A stretch of DNA of 5,443 nucleotides, from assembly GCA_902803245.1 (NCBI GenBank), contig CADCPJ010000168.1, positions 1 to 5,443 of the forward strand. Reading direction: 5' to 3'. Shown here in pieces: positions 1 to 5,443 of the stretch (position 1 is its first letter; each line of letters opens with the position of its first letter). The position numbers were made by a program, and so were the translations under genes. The notes beneath the pieces are model-generated. The model was not told the origin of the DNA. It searched no databases and was given only the letters and a program-made list of their open reading frames with translations. This stretch comes from an uncultured Lachnospiraceae bacterium. Lineage in GTDB: Bacteria > Bacillota > Clostridia > Lachnospirales > Lachnospiraceae.

Positions 1-107
1 CGCGATGTAAGGATACAGGGTGGGAAACCGCCCGGACTACGAGCACTTAGTTGTATCAGTTCAGGCACTGCCTCTCGAGGTGGCTCTTAGAGGCAGCTGC
101 TTTTATA
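1..107 (+). other. 3' part of an unidentified structured RNA or leader
   Basis: No convincing reading frame is seen here, but the + strand RNA folds well. A 6-bp helix pairs 12-17 with 52-57. Directly inside it is a 6-bp hairpin, 18-23 with 28-33, capped by a GAAA tetraloop. An 8-bp stem pairs 68-75 with 89-96 and is followed by a short T run (101-104). A strong terminator comes next (108-141). This arrangement fits the tail of a small noncoding RNA or of a riboswitch-type leader that began before the window. I checked it by eye against cobalamin riboswitch, T-box, tmRNA, RNase P, SRP and 6S signatures and found no convincing match. Its identity is unknown, and the strand is inferred from the terminator. 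Confidence 0.35.
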
Positions 108-141
108 ACCCTGTGCCCGTGAGTATGCACAGGGTCTTTTT
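108..141 (+). terminator. Rho-independent terminator
   Basis: A perfect 9-bp GC-rich stem pairs 108-116 (ACCCTGTGC preceded by A) with 127-135 (GCACAGGGT), around a 10-nt loop. It is followed immediately by CTTTTT. It would end the transcript entering from the left. If the sequence before it is a riboswitch, it could instead be the switchable terminator controlling the chelatase/transporter operon. Confidence 0.8.
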
Positions 142-179
142 ATGTTATGCGGCATCAGGTGCTTGCCGGACAATTGCCC

Positions 180-209
180 TTGACAATACTTAAGGTGAAC
201 CGGCATAAG
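180..209 (+). promoter_or_regulatory. Putative sigma-A promoter for the operon
   Basis: A perfect TTGACA -35 box lies at 180-185. A CATAAG -10-like box (4 of 6 matches to TATAAT) lies at 204-209 after an 18-bp spacer. It sits downstream of the terminator and about 75 bp ahead of the first gene, as expected for an operon promoter. An inverted repeat TGCCGG (164-169) / CCGGCA (200-205) flanks the -35 box. A direct repeat CAATACTT (184-191 and 223-230, each followed two bases later by AGG) spans the start-site region. Either could be an operator, but no regulator site was recognised. Confidence 0.45.
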
Positions 210-283
210 AAACAGACTTCGGCAATACTTTTAGGCGGACTGCCAAACACACCTGTTGATAACCAATAAGGAGGACACAAACT

Positions 284-1258
284 ATGAGAAAAGAAATAAT
301 CAGACTGACGGCACTGGCGATGGTCTCTTTTATGGCATGCTCCGCCCCCGGAGTGACGGCATTTGCAGGGGAGAGTGAAATGCCTGCAGCAGAGGAAGAT
401 GCGGACGAGGAGAACTATGACACCGGCGACGCTTCGAAGGATGATCCGCGGAACGGGGACGACATCGGGGAAAATGAACTTCTTGTGGTCAGCTTCGGAA
501 CGAGCTACAACGACAGCCGGTGTGCAACAATCGGCGGAATTGAGGAAGCTCTGGAGGAGGCATTTCCGGATCTTGGCGTCCGGCGCGCATTTACCAGTCA
601 GATTATTATCGATCACATCGCAAGGCGCGACGGCGAGATCATCGACAATGTCTCGGAAGCCCTTGAGAGAGCGGCGGATAACGGCGTGAAGAACCTGGTC
701 GTCCAGCCGACGCACCTCATGGACGGCATCGAGTACACGGATCTCATCGGAGAACTGGCCGCCTACAGCGATGCATTTGAAAAGATCTCTGTCGGCGAAC
801 CTCTGCTTAAAAGCGAGGAAGACCTGCAGCGCGTTGCGGACATCCTTGCGGAAGAGACTTCTTCTTACGACGACGGCAGCACCGCGATCGTCTTCATGGG
901 ACACGGGACGGAAGCCGCTTCCAACAGCGTCTATGAGAAAATGCAGAACGTCATGAGCGGGAGCGGCTATGAGAACTATTATATCGGGACAGTGGAGGCG
1001 GAGCCGGGCCTCGAGGACGTCCTCGCCGAAGTGCAGGCCGGTGAGTACACCCGCGTCGTTCTGGAACCCCTCATGATCGTTGCCGGCGATCACGCCAACA
1101 ACGACATGGCCGGAGACGATGACGACTCCTGGAAGAGCCGGTTTGAAGCGGCCGGCTATGAGGTGGAATGCGTACTCAAAGGACTCGGCGAGATGGAGGC
1201 GATTCAGGAGATATTCGTTGAGCACGCAGCCGCAGCCGTGGAAGAAGCCTCCGAGTAA
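284..1258 (+). CDS. cbiK: Exported CbiK-type sirohydrochlorin cobaltochelatase / tetrapyrrole chelatase
   Basis: The protein has 324 aa and its start is fixed by AAGGAGG (268-274), 9 nt ahead of ATG. It belongs to the anaerobic CbiK family, which inserts Co2+ (or Fe2+ in some members) into sirohydrochlorin. Residues 1-28 are a signal peptide (basic start, hydrophobic core, AFA-GE cleavage). Residues 30-64 are an acidic low-complexity linker. The chelatase domain starts near residue 65. Family motifs seen: VVSFGTSYND (68-77), RAFTSQIII (101-109), QPTHLMDGIEY (141-151), VFMGHGT (203-209), VEAEP (237-241), EPLMIVAGDHANNDMAG (261-277) and DSWK (281-284). By recalled alignment, His207 and His270 match the metal-binding His145 and His207 of Salmonella CbiK, and Glu238 matches the third ligand. 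Cytosolic CbiK is about 264 aa, so the extra length is the export signal and linker. A periplasmic CbiK is known in Desulfovibrio vulgaris. A weak FMAC lipobox (16-19) makes lipid anchoring possible. It is the first gene of the transporter operon, and whether it makes or strips metallo-tetrapyrroles is not determinable here. Confidence 0.92.
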   Translation: MRKEIIRLTALAMVSFMACSAPGVTAFAGESEMPAAEEDADEENYDTGDASKDDPRNGDDIGENELLVVSFGTSYNDSRCATIGGIEEALEEAFPDLGVRRAFTSQIIIDHIARRDGEIIDNVSEALERAADNGVKNLVVQPTHLMDGIEYTDLIGELAAYSDAFEKISVGEPLLKSEEDLQRVADILAEETSSYDDGSTAIVFMGHGTEAASNSVYEKMQNVMSGSGYENYYIGTVEAEPGLEDVLAEVQAGEYTRVVLEPLMIVAGDHANNDMAGDDDDSWKSRFEAAGYEVECVLKGLGEMEAIQEIFVEHAAAAVEEASE

Positions 1259-1296
1259 CGCGGATTGAAAACCGGCAATGTCAGGCTGCGTATAAA

Positions 1297-1320
1297 ACCG
1301 GATGCCGGACCGGATACCGG
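1297..1320 (+). repeat. Tandem 12-bp repeat in the cbiK downstream spacer
   Basis: Two adjacent 12-mers, ACCGGATGCCGG (1297-1308) and ACCGGATACCGG (1309-1320), differ at one position. Both are rich in the palindromic CCGG core and could form local hairpins in the mRNA between cbiK and the binding-protein gene. Apart from this and the 28-bp repeat, the spacer 1259-1491 holds no gene or terminator that I can support. Confidence 0.8.
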
Positions 1321-1369
1321 AAATACAGATGAATCAGTATCCTTAAAGGAGAAAACTGACGACATTCCA

Positions 1370-1464
1370 CAGGGCGTGAGCCGGGCATCTGCAGCAAAGG
1401 CAGCTGCGGTGAGGAGACAGAATGTTACGCCCGCTGCAGGGCGTGAGCCGGGCATCTGCAGCAA
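1370..1464 (+). repeat. 28-bp perfect direct repeat ahead of the binding-protein gene
   Basis: Positions 1370-1397 and 1437-1464 are identical over 28 bp, with a 67-bp period. Similarity continues, degenerate, through a purine-rich Shine-Dalgarno-like run to an ATG in each copy: GAGGAG (1411-1416) with ATG 1422, and AGGAGG (1479-1484) with ATG 1492. Only the second ATG opens the real gene. The unit contains GGCGTGAGC and a GCAG-AAGAGC-like block, which also occur in the array at 4596-4838. Confidence 0.93.
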
Positions 1465-1491
1465 GAGCGGCTGCAGGGAGGAGGAAAGAAA

Positions 1492-3603
1492 ATGAGACAG
1501 ATCTGGCACAAGGCGTTGATGCATTTTGCAGCGGGAATGACCGCAGTGTGCATTGCGGCGTCTCCCGTATTTGCCGAGGAGGCGCACGGCGCAGGCGTGG
1601 CCGACCCGTCCCAGATGGCGAAAGCGGTGGAGCTGGATCTGTCCGGACTCACTCCCGTCACGGCGGACCAGCTAAAAGAGGGACGGTACGAAGTGCAGGT
1701 GGACTCCAGCTCCTCGATGTTCCGTATCACGGGCGCAGTCATTGAGGTGCAGGGGGGAGAGATCACTGCGGAGCTCACGCTTGGCAGCACCGCCTACCGG
1801 TACCTCTTCATGGGAACCGCCGAAGAGGCGAGCGCCGCGGAAAGCTCGGAGTATATCCCGTATGAGGAAAATGAAGACGGAACGGCCTCTTTCATCATAC
1901 CGGTTGAAGCTCTTGACAAGGGCATCGCGTGCGCGGCCTTCAGCAGAAGAAAAGAGCTCTGGTATGACAGGACCCTTGTGTTTCGGGCGGACAGCCTGGA
2001 TGCGGCGTCATTTTACGAGGGATATGTGACGACAGCCGCAGACCTGGGACTTGAAGACGGCACTTACACCGTAGAAGTCACCCTCGAGGGAGGCTCGGGG
2101 CGCGCATATGTGGAATCGCCGGCGCAGGTGACCGTGCTGGACGGGGAAGCCTGGGCGGCCGTGACCTTCAGCAGCCCGAATTATGACTATATGGTGGTGG
2201 AGGGAGAAGTATACGAGCCGGTGAATGAGGAGGGAAATTCCGCATTTGTGATACCGGTGACGGGCTTTGATTACCCTATGCCGGTCTTGGCGGACACCAC
2301 CGCCATGAGTGTCCCCTATGAGATCAGCTACACGCTGTTCTTTGACTCTGCTTCAATGAAACCTGATGGCAGCGGCAGCCCCGGTCTTGTACCGGAGGCG
2401 GAGGAGGAGCCCGGAGAAATGGGCTCCTCTTTATATCCGGGCGAGCCGGCGGAACGGCCTGGTGCGCCGGACCAAACGGTGAGCGCGGATCAGGCAGACA
2501 CTGCAGAGCAGGGACCAAACGCACACTGGAATGGTGATGCAGAGCAGGCGCCAAGCGCGGATCAGAGTTATAAAAAGAAGGCCGACGGCAATTACTGCGC
2601 CGCCGAGTTTAAGGTGGAGGGAGAGCGCGGGGAGATCCGGCGGATCACCATCGGCGGAACGGACACGTATCTGCTCATCCCGGAGGGAGCGGAGGTCCCG
2701 GAGGATGTCCCCGAGGGCGCGACGGTCCTTAAGCAGCCGCTTCGCCATATCTATCTTGCCGCTTCCTCCGGCATGGATTTTTTCCGCACCTTAAATCGCC
2801 TGGACGCCGTCCTTTTCACCTCCACGAAGGAGAGAGACTGGAGCATGGAAGAAGTGCGGGAGCGCATGAAGAGTGGAGAGCTCCTCTATGCAGGCAAATA
2901 CAGCGCTCCCGACTACGAGCTCCTGCTGTCATTGGGGACAGATCTCGCCATCGAGTCCACGATGATCTACCACAGCCCCGAGACGAAGGAGCAGCTCGAG
3001 CGGCTGGGCATCCCGGTCCTCGTCGAGCGGTCGAGCTATGAGGGCGATCCGCTGGGAAGGTTGGAGTGGATCCGGCTCTACGGGCTTTTGGCCGGCTGCG
3101 AGGAGGAGGCGGACGCGTGGTATGAGGCGGAGCTTCGGAAGCTTCAAAGCCTTAAGGCGGAACCGACCGCAAAGAGCGTCGCATTTTTCCATATCAGTCC
3201 CGGCGGAAATGTCGTTGTGAGAAAGCCGGGCGATTACATTCCGAAAATGATCGGGATGGCCGGGGGGCGCTATTTCCTCGATGAAAATGACGCGCCCGGG
3301 AGTTCCGCCGCGTCCACCATGAACATGGAGATGGAGAGCTTCTACGAGGCCGCGAGGGATGCGGATGTCATCATTTACAACAGTACCATCGACGGATCTG
3401 TGGAGACCATCGACGACCTGCTGCAAAAGAACGACGCGCTTCGGGACTTCCGCGCGGTCCGGGAGGAAAATGTCTGGTGCACCGAGAAGAACCTCTTCCA
3501 GCAGGTCACCGGCATTGCGGGAATGATCGGGGAAATGAACCGGATCCTGAGAGGTGACGCGGACGAGATGAGTCTCACCTTTTTCCACAGGGTGCGCCCA
3601 TGA
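1492..3603 (+). CDS. Secreted NEAT-like/ABC substrate-binding fusion protein
   Basis: The protein has 703 aa. The start is set by AGGAGG at 1479-1484, 7 nt ahead of ATG. Residues 1-28 form a signal peptide with probable VFA-EE cleavage. Cys20 is preceded by TAV, which is a poor lipobox. Two beta-rich domains follow, roughly 58-167 and 176-286. The second resembles NEAT domains (RAYVESPAQVTV 204-215, then SSPNYDYMVVEGEVY 227-241). The first has a related layout, with SSSSMF (72-77) and RKELWYDR (153-160). Both resemble the iron-transport-associated modules of Clostridia that bind heme or related ligands. Residues 288-365 are a Pro/Glu/Gln/Ala-rich linker with short repeats. Residues ~368-703 match the class III binding-protein fold (BtuF/FepB/TroA type), with RRITIGGTDTYLLIPEGAE (383-401), ASSGMDFF (424-431), YAGKYSAPDYELLLSLGTDLAIE (466-488) and a C-terminal lobe to VRP. 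It presumably captures the ligand and hands it to the permease, whose gene overlaps its stop by ATGA. No C-terminal wall-sorting signal or membrane helix is seen. The family call is firm for the binding-protein domain and moderate for the N-terminal domains. The ligand is unknown. Confidence 0.87.
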   Translation: MRQIWHKALMHFAAGMTAVCIAASPVFAEEAHGAGVADPSQMAKAVELDLSGLTPVTADQLKEGRYEVQVDSSSSMFRITGAVIEVQGGEITAELTLGSTAYRYLFMGTAEEASAAESSEYIPYEENEDGTASFIIPVEALDKGIACAAFSRRKELWYDRTLVFRADSLDAASFYEGYVTTAADLGLEDGTYTVEVTLEGGSGRAYVESPAQVTVLDGEAWAAVTFSSPNYDYMVVEGEVYEPVNEEGNSAFVIPVTGFDYPMPVLADTTAMSVPYEISYTLFFDSASMKPDGSGSPGLVPEAEEEPGEMGSSLYPGEPAERPGAPDQTVSADQADTAEQGPNAHWNGDAEQAPSADQSYKKKADGNYCAAEFKVEGERGEIRRITIGGTDTYLLIPEGAEVPEDVPEGATVLKQPLRHIYLAASSGMDFFRTLNRLDAVLFTSTKERDWSMEEVRERMKSGELLYAGKYSAPDYELLLSLGTDLAIESTMIYHSPETKEQLERLGIPVLVERSSYEGDPLGRLEWIRLYGLLAGCEEEADAWYEAELRKLQSLKAEPTAKSVAFFHISPGGNVVVRKPGDYIPKMIGMAGGRYFLDENDAPGSSAASTMNMEMESFYEAARDADVIIYNSTIDGSVETIDDLLQKNDALRDFRAVREENVWCTEKNLFQQVTGIAGMIGEMNRILRGDADEMSLTFFHRVRP

Positions 3604-4619
3604 GCGGAGGGAGAAGAACTGCCGTCGGATTCCTTCTGCTTACCGCAAGTCTCTTTGCGCTTGCCCTCCTGAACCTCATGATCGGGAGTGTGAGGATCGC
3701 GCCGGGTGAAGTGCTTTCCGTTTTTCTTGAGGGCTTACCTGAGAGCGCGGAGCTCTCAAACCGGATCATCTGGACGATCCGCCTGCCCCGGCTGCTCGCA
3801 GCTGCGCTCCTTGGCGGAGGGCTCGCGGTGTCCGGTGTGCTGCTGCAGGTGTTTTTTGCAAATCCTATCGCGGGGCCATTTGTCCTCGGAATCTCCTCCG
3901 GCGCGAAGCTGAGCGTAGCCCTCGCCATGATCTGGGCTCTTGGGGCGGGGAGGACTCTCGGCAACCTGGGACTCATACTGGCGGCCCTCGCCGGTGCGAT
4001 GATCGCGATGGGATTCATCCTCCTTGTCTCCGAGGCGGTTCACAAACTGGCATACCTCATCATCTGCGGGGTCATGATCGGCTACATCTGTTCCGCCATC
4101 ACGGACGTGGTGGTCACCTTCGCCGACGACTCCAATATCGTGAACCTTCACAACTGGTCACTCGGGAGCTTTTCCGGTATCGGGTGGGGGGACATTGGGG
4201 CCATCGCCATCGTCATCTCTCTGGCATTTCTTTCGGCGTGCCTTCTCACGAAGCCGATTGCGGCGTACCAGCTCGGGGAGACGTATGCGGCGAGTATGGG
4301 AGTTAAGATCCGGCCCTTCCGAATTCAGCTGATTCTCATTTCCTCGCTCCTTGCGGCGTGTGTGACGGCCTATGCGGGGCCGGTGTCCTTCGTCGGCATC
4401 GCCGTTCCGCATCTCATCCGAAGCCTCTTTCACACGGCAAAGCCGCACGTGATCCTGCCCGGCTCATTTCTCGGGGGAGCGGCGTTCTGTCTCTTCAGTG
4501 ACCTCGTCGCGAGGAGCGCATTTGCCCCGACTGAGCTCGGAATCGGGACAGTCACTGCGATCTTCGGCGCGCCGGTAGTGATCTGGATGCTGCTGAGGAA
4601 GAGCCGGCCGAAGGCGTGA
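3600..4619 (+). CDS. FecCD/BtuC-family ABC transporter permease
   Basis: The 339-aa integral membrane protein has the usual length and pattern of FecCD permeases, with about nine to ten hydrophobic segments. Family motifs: TIRLPRLLAAALLGGGLAVSG (59-79), the conserved block QVFFANPIAGPFVLGISSGA (83-102), the LGSFSG turn (188-193), and AGPVSFVGIAVPHLIR (259-274), which is the helix region that docks on the ATPase. The C-terminal ELGIGTVTAIFGAPVVIWML (312-331) is also typical. It forms the membrane channel for import of siderophore, heme or cobalamin-type ligands. ATG overlaps the upstream stop as ATGA, pointing to translational coupling, and its own Shine-Dalgarno is weak. The tail KSRPKA (334-339) is encoded by the first unit of the repeat array that follows, so the last residues may be repeat-derived. 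Confidence 0.95.
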   Translation: MSGGRRTAVGFLLLTASLFALALLNLMIGSVRIAPGEVLSVFLEGLPESAELSNRIIWTIRLPRLLAAALLGGGLAVSGVLLQVFFANPIAGPFVLGISSGAKLSVALAMIWALGAGRTLGNLGLILAALAGAMIAMGFILLVSEAVHKLAYLIICGVMIGYICSAITDVVVTFADDSNIVNLHNWSLGSFSGIGWGDIGAIAIVISLAFLSACLLTKPIAAYQLGETYAASMGVKIRPFRIQLILISSLLAACVTAYAGPVSFVGIAVPHLIRSLFHTAKPHVILPGSFLGGAAFCLFSDLVARSAFAPTELGIGTVTAIFGAPVVIWMLLRKSRPKA

Positions 4620-4838
4620 GCGAAGGCTTATTGGATCAATGCAGGAAGAGCCGGATGAAGAAGTGAGCGAAGGTTTATTGGATCAATGTAGGAAGAGCCG
4701 GCCGAAGGCGTGAGCATGGATCATAGCAGGAAGAGCCGGCCGAAGGCGTGTGCATGGATCATAGCAGGAAAGGCCGGCCGAAGGCGTGAGCGAAGGCTTA
4801 TTGGATCGATGCAGGAAGAGACGGCCGAAGACAGTGCA
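4596..4838 (+). repeat. Tandem array of about six GC-rich repeat units (types A and B)
   Basis: Units all start AGGAAGAGCCGG or a near variant. They lie at 4596-4642 (47 bp), 4643-4689 (47), 4690-4727 (38), 4728-4765 (38), 4766-4812 (47) and 4813-~4838 (truncated, diverged). The order is A-A-B-B-A-partial. A units carry CGAAGGCTTATTGGATCAAT after GGCGTGAG, and B units carry CATGGATCATAGC instead. The first unit overlaps the last seven codons and stop of the permease gene, so the permease end (AAGAGCCGGCCGAAGGCGTGA) recurs downstream. The units contain palindromic GCCGGC/GGCCGGCC. The array fills the gap up to the ATPase gene. It is not CRISPR, since there are no unique spacers. Confidence 0.92.
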
Positions 4839-4858
4839 GAACATGGCCAATAATATTG

Positions 4859-4866
4859 AAGGAGAG
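4859..4866 (+). promoter_or_regulatory. Ribosome binding site deciding the ATPase start
   Basis: AAGGAGAG lies 6 nt ahead of GTG at 4873, the best start for the ATPase. The in-frame ATG at 4843 would add 10 residues (beginning MANNIEGEKA). It has no Shine-Dalgarno and sits at the degraded edge of the repeat array, so GTG is preferred. Confidence 0.7.
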
Positions 4867-4872
4867 AAAGCC

Positions 4873-5443
4873 GTGCCGGAAAGAGAACATGAGGACATCC
4901 TTCTCAGTGTGTCGTCCCTCAGTGCGGGATACCGGGCGAGAGAAGTACTCGGCGATGTCACGATCTCGCTTAAGAGGGGTGAGACCGCTGCTCTGATCGG
5001 CCCGAACGGAGCCGGAAAATCCACTCTTCTTAAGACGATCATAAAAATGATACCTGCCCTTCGCGGCACGGTTTATTTAAGCGGAAAATCTCTGGAGGAA
5101 ATCTCGCAGCCGGATCTGGCAAAGCAGATGTCCATACTCCTGACCGGAAAGGTTGAGCCGGAGCTCATGACTTGTTATGATGTGGTGGCAGCGGGGAGGT
5201 ATCCTTACACGGGGCGGTTTGGAATTCTCTCGGAAAAGGACAGGGAGGCGGTTCTTGACGCAATGACCCTCGTAGAGGTGGAAGAGCTGGCCGGGAGGGA
5301 TTTCTCAAGGATCAGTGACGGGCAGCGGCAGAGAGTGATGCTTGCCCGCGCGATCTGTCAGGAGCCGGAGCTGCTGGTACTTGACGAGCCAACCTCTTAT
5401 CTGGACATCCGGCACAAGCTGGAACTGCTGGCACTGGTGCGAA
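4873..5443 (+). CDS. ABC transporter ATP-binding protein, FecE/BtuD type (3' end beyond window)
   Basis: A GTG start with a good ribosome binding site opens a frame that stays open to the window end. It gives about 190 residues of a protein that normally runs about 250-260. Numbering from GTG: Walker A GPNGAGKST (43-51), the segment MSILLTGK (86-93) where the Q-loop should be, the helical-domain motif AAGRYPYTGRFG (106-117), an ABC signature read as ISDGQRQR (147-154), Walker B LLVLDEPT (167-174) and D-loop SYLD (175-178). The H-loop histidine lies past the window. It powers import through the permease encoded upstream. Two motif deviations stand out: the usual PQ of the Q-loop reads LT, and the signature LSGGQ reads ISDGQ. 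They look like features of a Clostridia subfamily rather than decay, since all other motifs are intact. Ligand specificity is unknown. Confidence 0.93.
   Translation, partial: MPEREHEDILLSVSSLSAGYRAREVLGDVTISLKRGETAALIGPNGAGKSTLLKTIIKMIPALRGTVYLSGKSLEEISQPDLAKQMSILLTGKVEPELMTCYDVVAAGRYPYTGRFGILSEKDREAVLDAMTLVEVEELAGRDFSRISDGQRQRVMLARAICQEPELLVLDEPTSYLDIRHKLELLALVR

Noticed and set aside
17..33. T-box-like string AGGGTGG..ACCGC
   Set aside because: The canonical T-box has a single base between GGTGG and ACCGCG; here the sequence forms a perfect GAAA-capped hairpin, and no aminoacyl-tRNA-related gene follows.
1..60. 3' end of a cobalamin riboswitch
   Set aside because: Expected from gene context, and GGATAC resembles part of the B12 box, but the rest of the box and the GCCACTG core are not seen within the window; upstream sequence is needed.
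155..1225. Long minus-strand frame of 356 codons opposite cbiK
   Set aside because: It is antisense to a clear CbiK gene with full active-site motifs; the translated product shows no recognisable domain.
1265..1296. Internal promoter TTGAAA...TATAAA ahead of the binding-protein gene
   Set aside because: The spacer would be 20 bp, too long for a typical sigma-A promoter; the match is weak.
1265..1495. 76-codon frame in the spacer between cbiK and the binding-protein gene
   Set aside because: It starts at a TTG with no ribosome binding site and is largely encoded by the repeats; no recognisable protein features.
1422..1745. 107-codon frame starting at the first duplicated ATG
   Set aside because: It overlaps the binding-protein gene in another frame and has no recognisable features; kept only as a possible decoy start.
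2929..3588. Minus-strand frame of 219 codons opposite the binding-protein gene
   Set aside because: It lies wholly within a well-supported coding region on the other strand; it is a codon-bias shadow.
4596..4838. CRISPR array
   Set aside because: Units are directly adjacent, 38 or 47 bp and similar throughout, with no unique spacers and no cas genes.
4683..5069. Minus-strand frame of 128 codons across the repeat array and ATPase start
   Set aside because: Its repetitive C-terminus is just translation of the tandem array, and the rest is antisense to the ATPase gene.

Overview
The window looks like part of a moderately GC-rich genome of an anaerobic Gram-positive bacterium, most likely a gut-type Clostridia such as a Lachnospiraceae member. 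The grounds are strong AGGAGG-type ribosome binding sites, signal peptides typical of Gram-positives, and protein sequences that resemble tetrapyrrole/iron transport cassettes I know from that group. The assignment is inference from sequence style, not from a search.

Layout, all on the + strand. Positions 1-141 hold the end of an upstream transcript: a folded RNA segment that I cannot name, closed by a clear Rho-independent terminator at 108-141. A putative promoter (180-209) and a strong ribosome binding site lead into an exported CbiK-type chelatase (284-1258). A 233-bp spacer follows, with small tandem repeats and a duplicated 28-bp segment whose second copy lies just ahead of the next gene's ribosome binding site. 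Next is a 703-residue secreted protein (1492-3603) with two NEAT-like or iron-transport-associated beta domains, a low-complexity linker, and a C-terminal periplasmic-binding-protein domain. It overlaps by ATGA a FecCD/BtuC-type permease (3600-4619). A tandem repeat array (4596-4838) begins inside the last codons of the permease. The ABC ATPase (4873 onward) follows and runs off the window end.

Together the four genes form an ABC importer of the iron-siderophore/heme/cobalamin class (binding protein, permease, ATPase) with an extracytoplasmic tetrapyrrole chelatase. A reasonable model is that the secreted NEAT-like/binding protein captures a metal complex or tetrapyrrole, CbiK adds or removes the metal outside the membrane, and the permease plus ATPase import the product. 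The ligand (heme, another metalloporphyrin, a corrinoid or a siderophore) cannot be fixed from sequence alone.

The least expected features are the exported chelatase, the fusion of NEAT-like domains to the binding protein without a lipobox, a related GC-rich repeat family in both larger intergenic gaps of the operon, and an ATPase whose Q-loop glutamine appears replaced by threonine.
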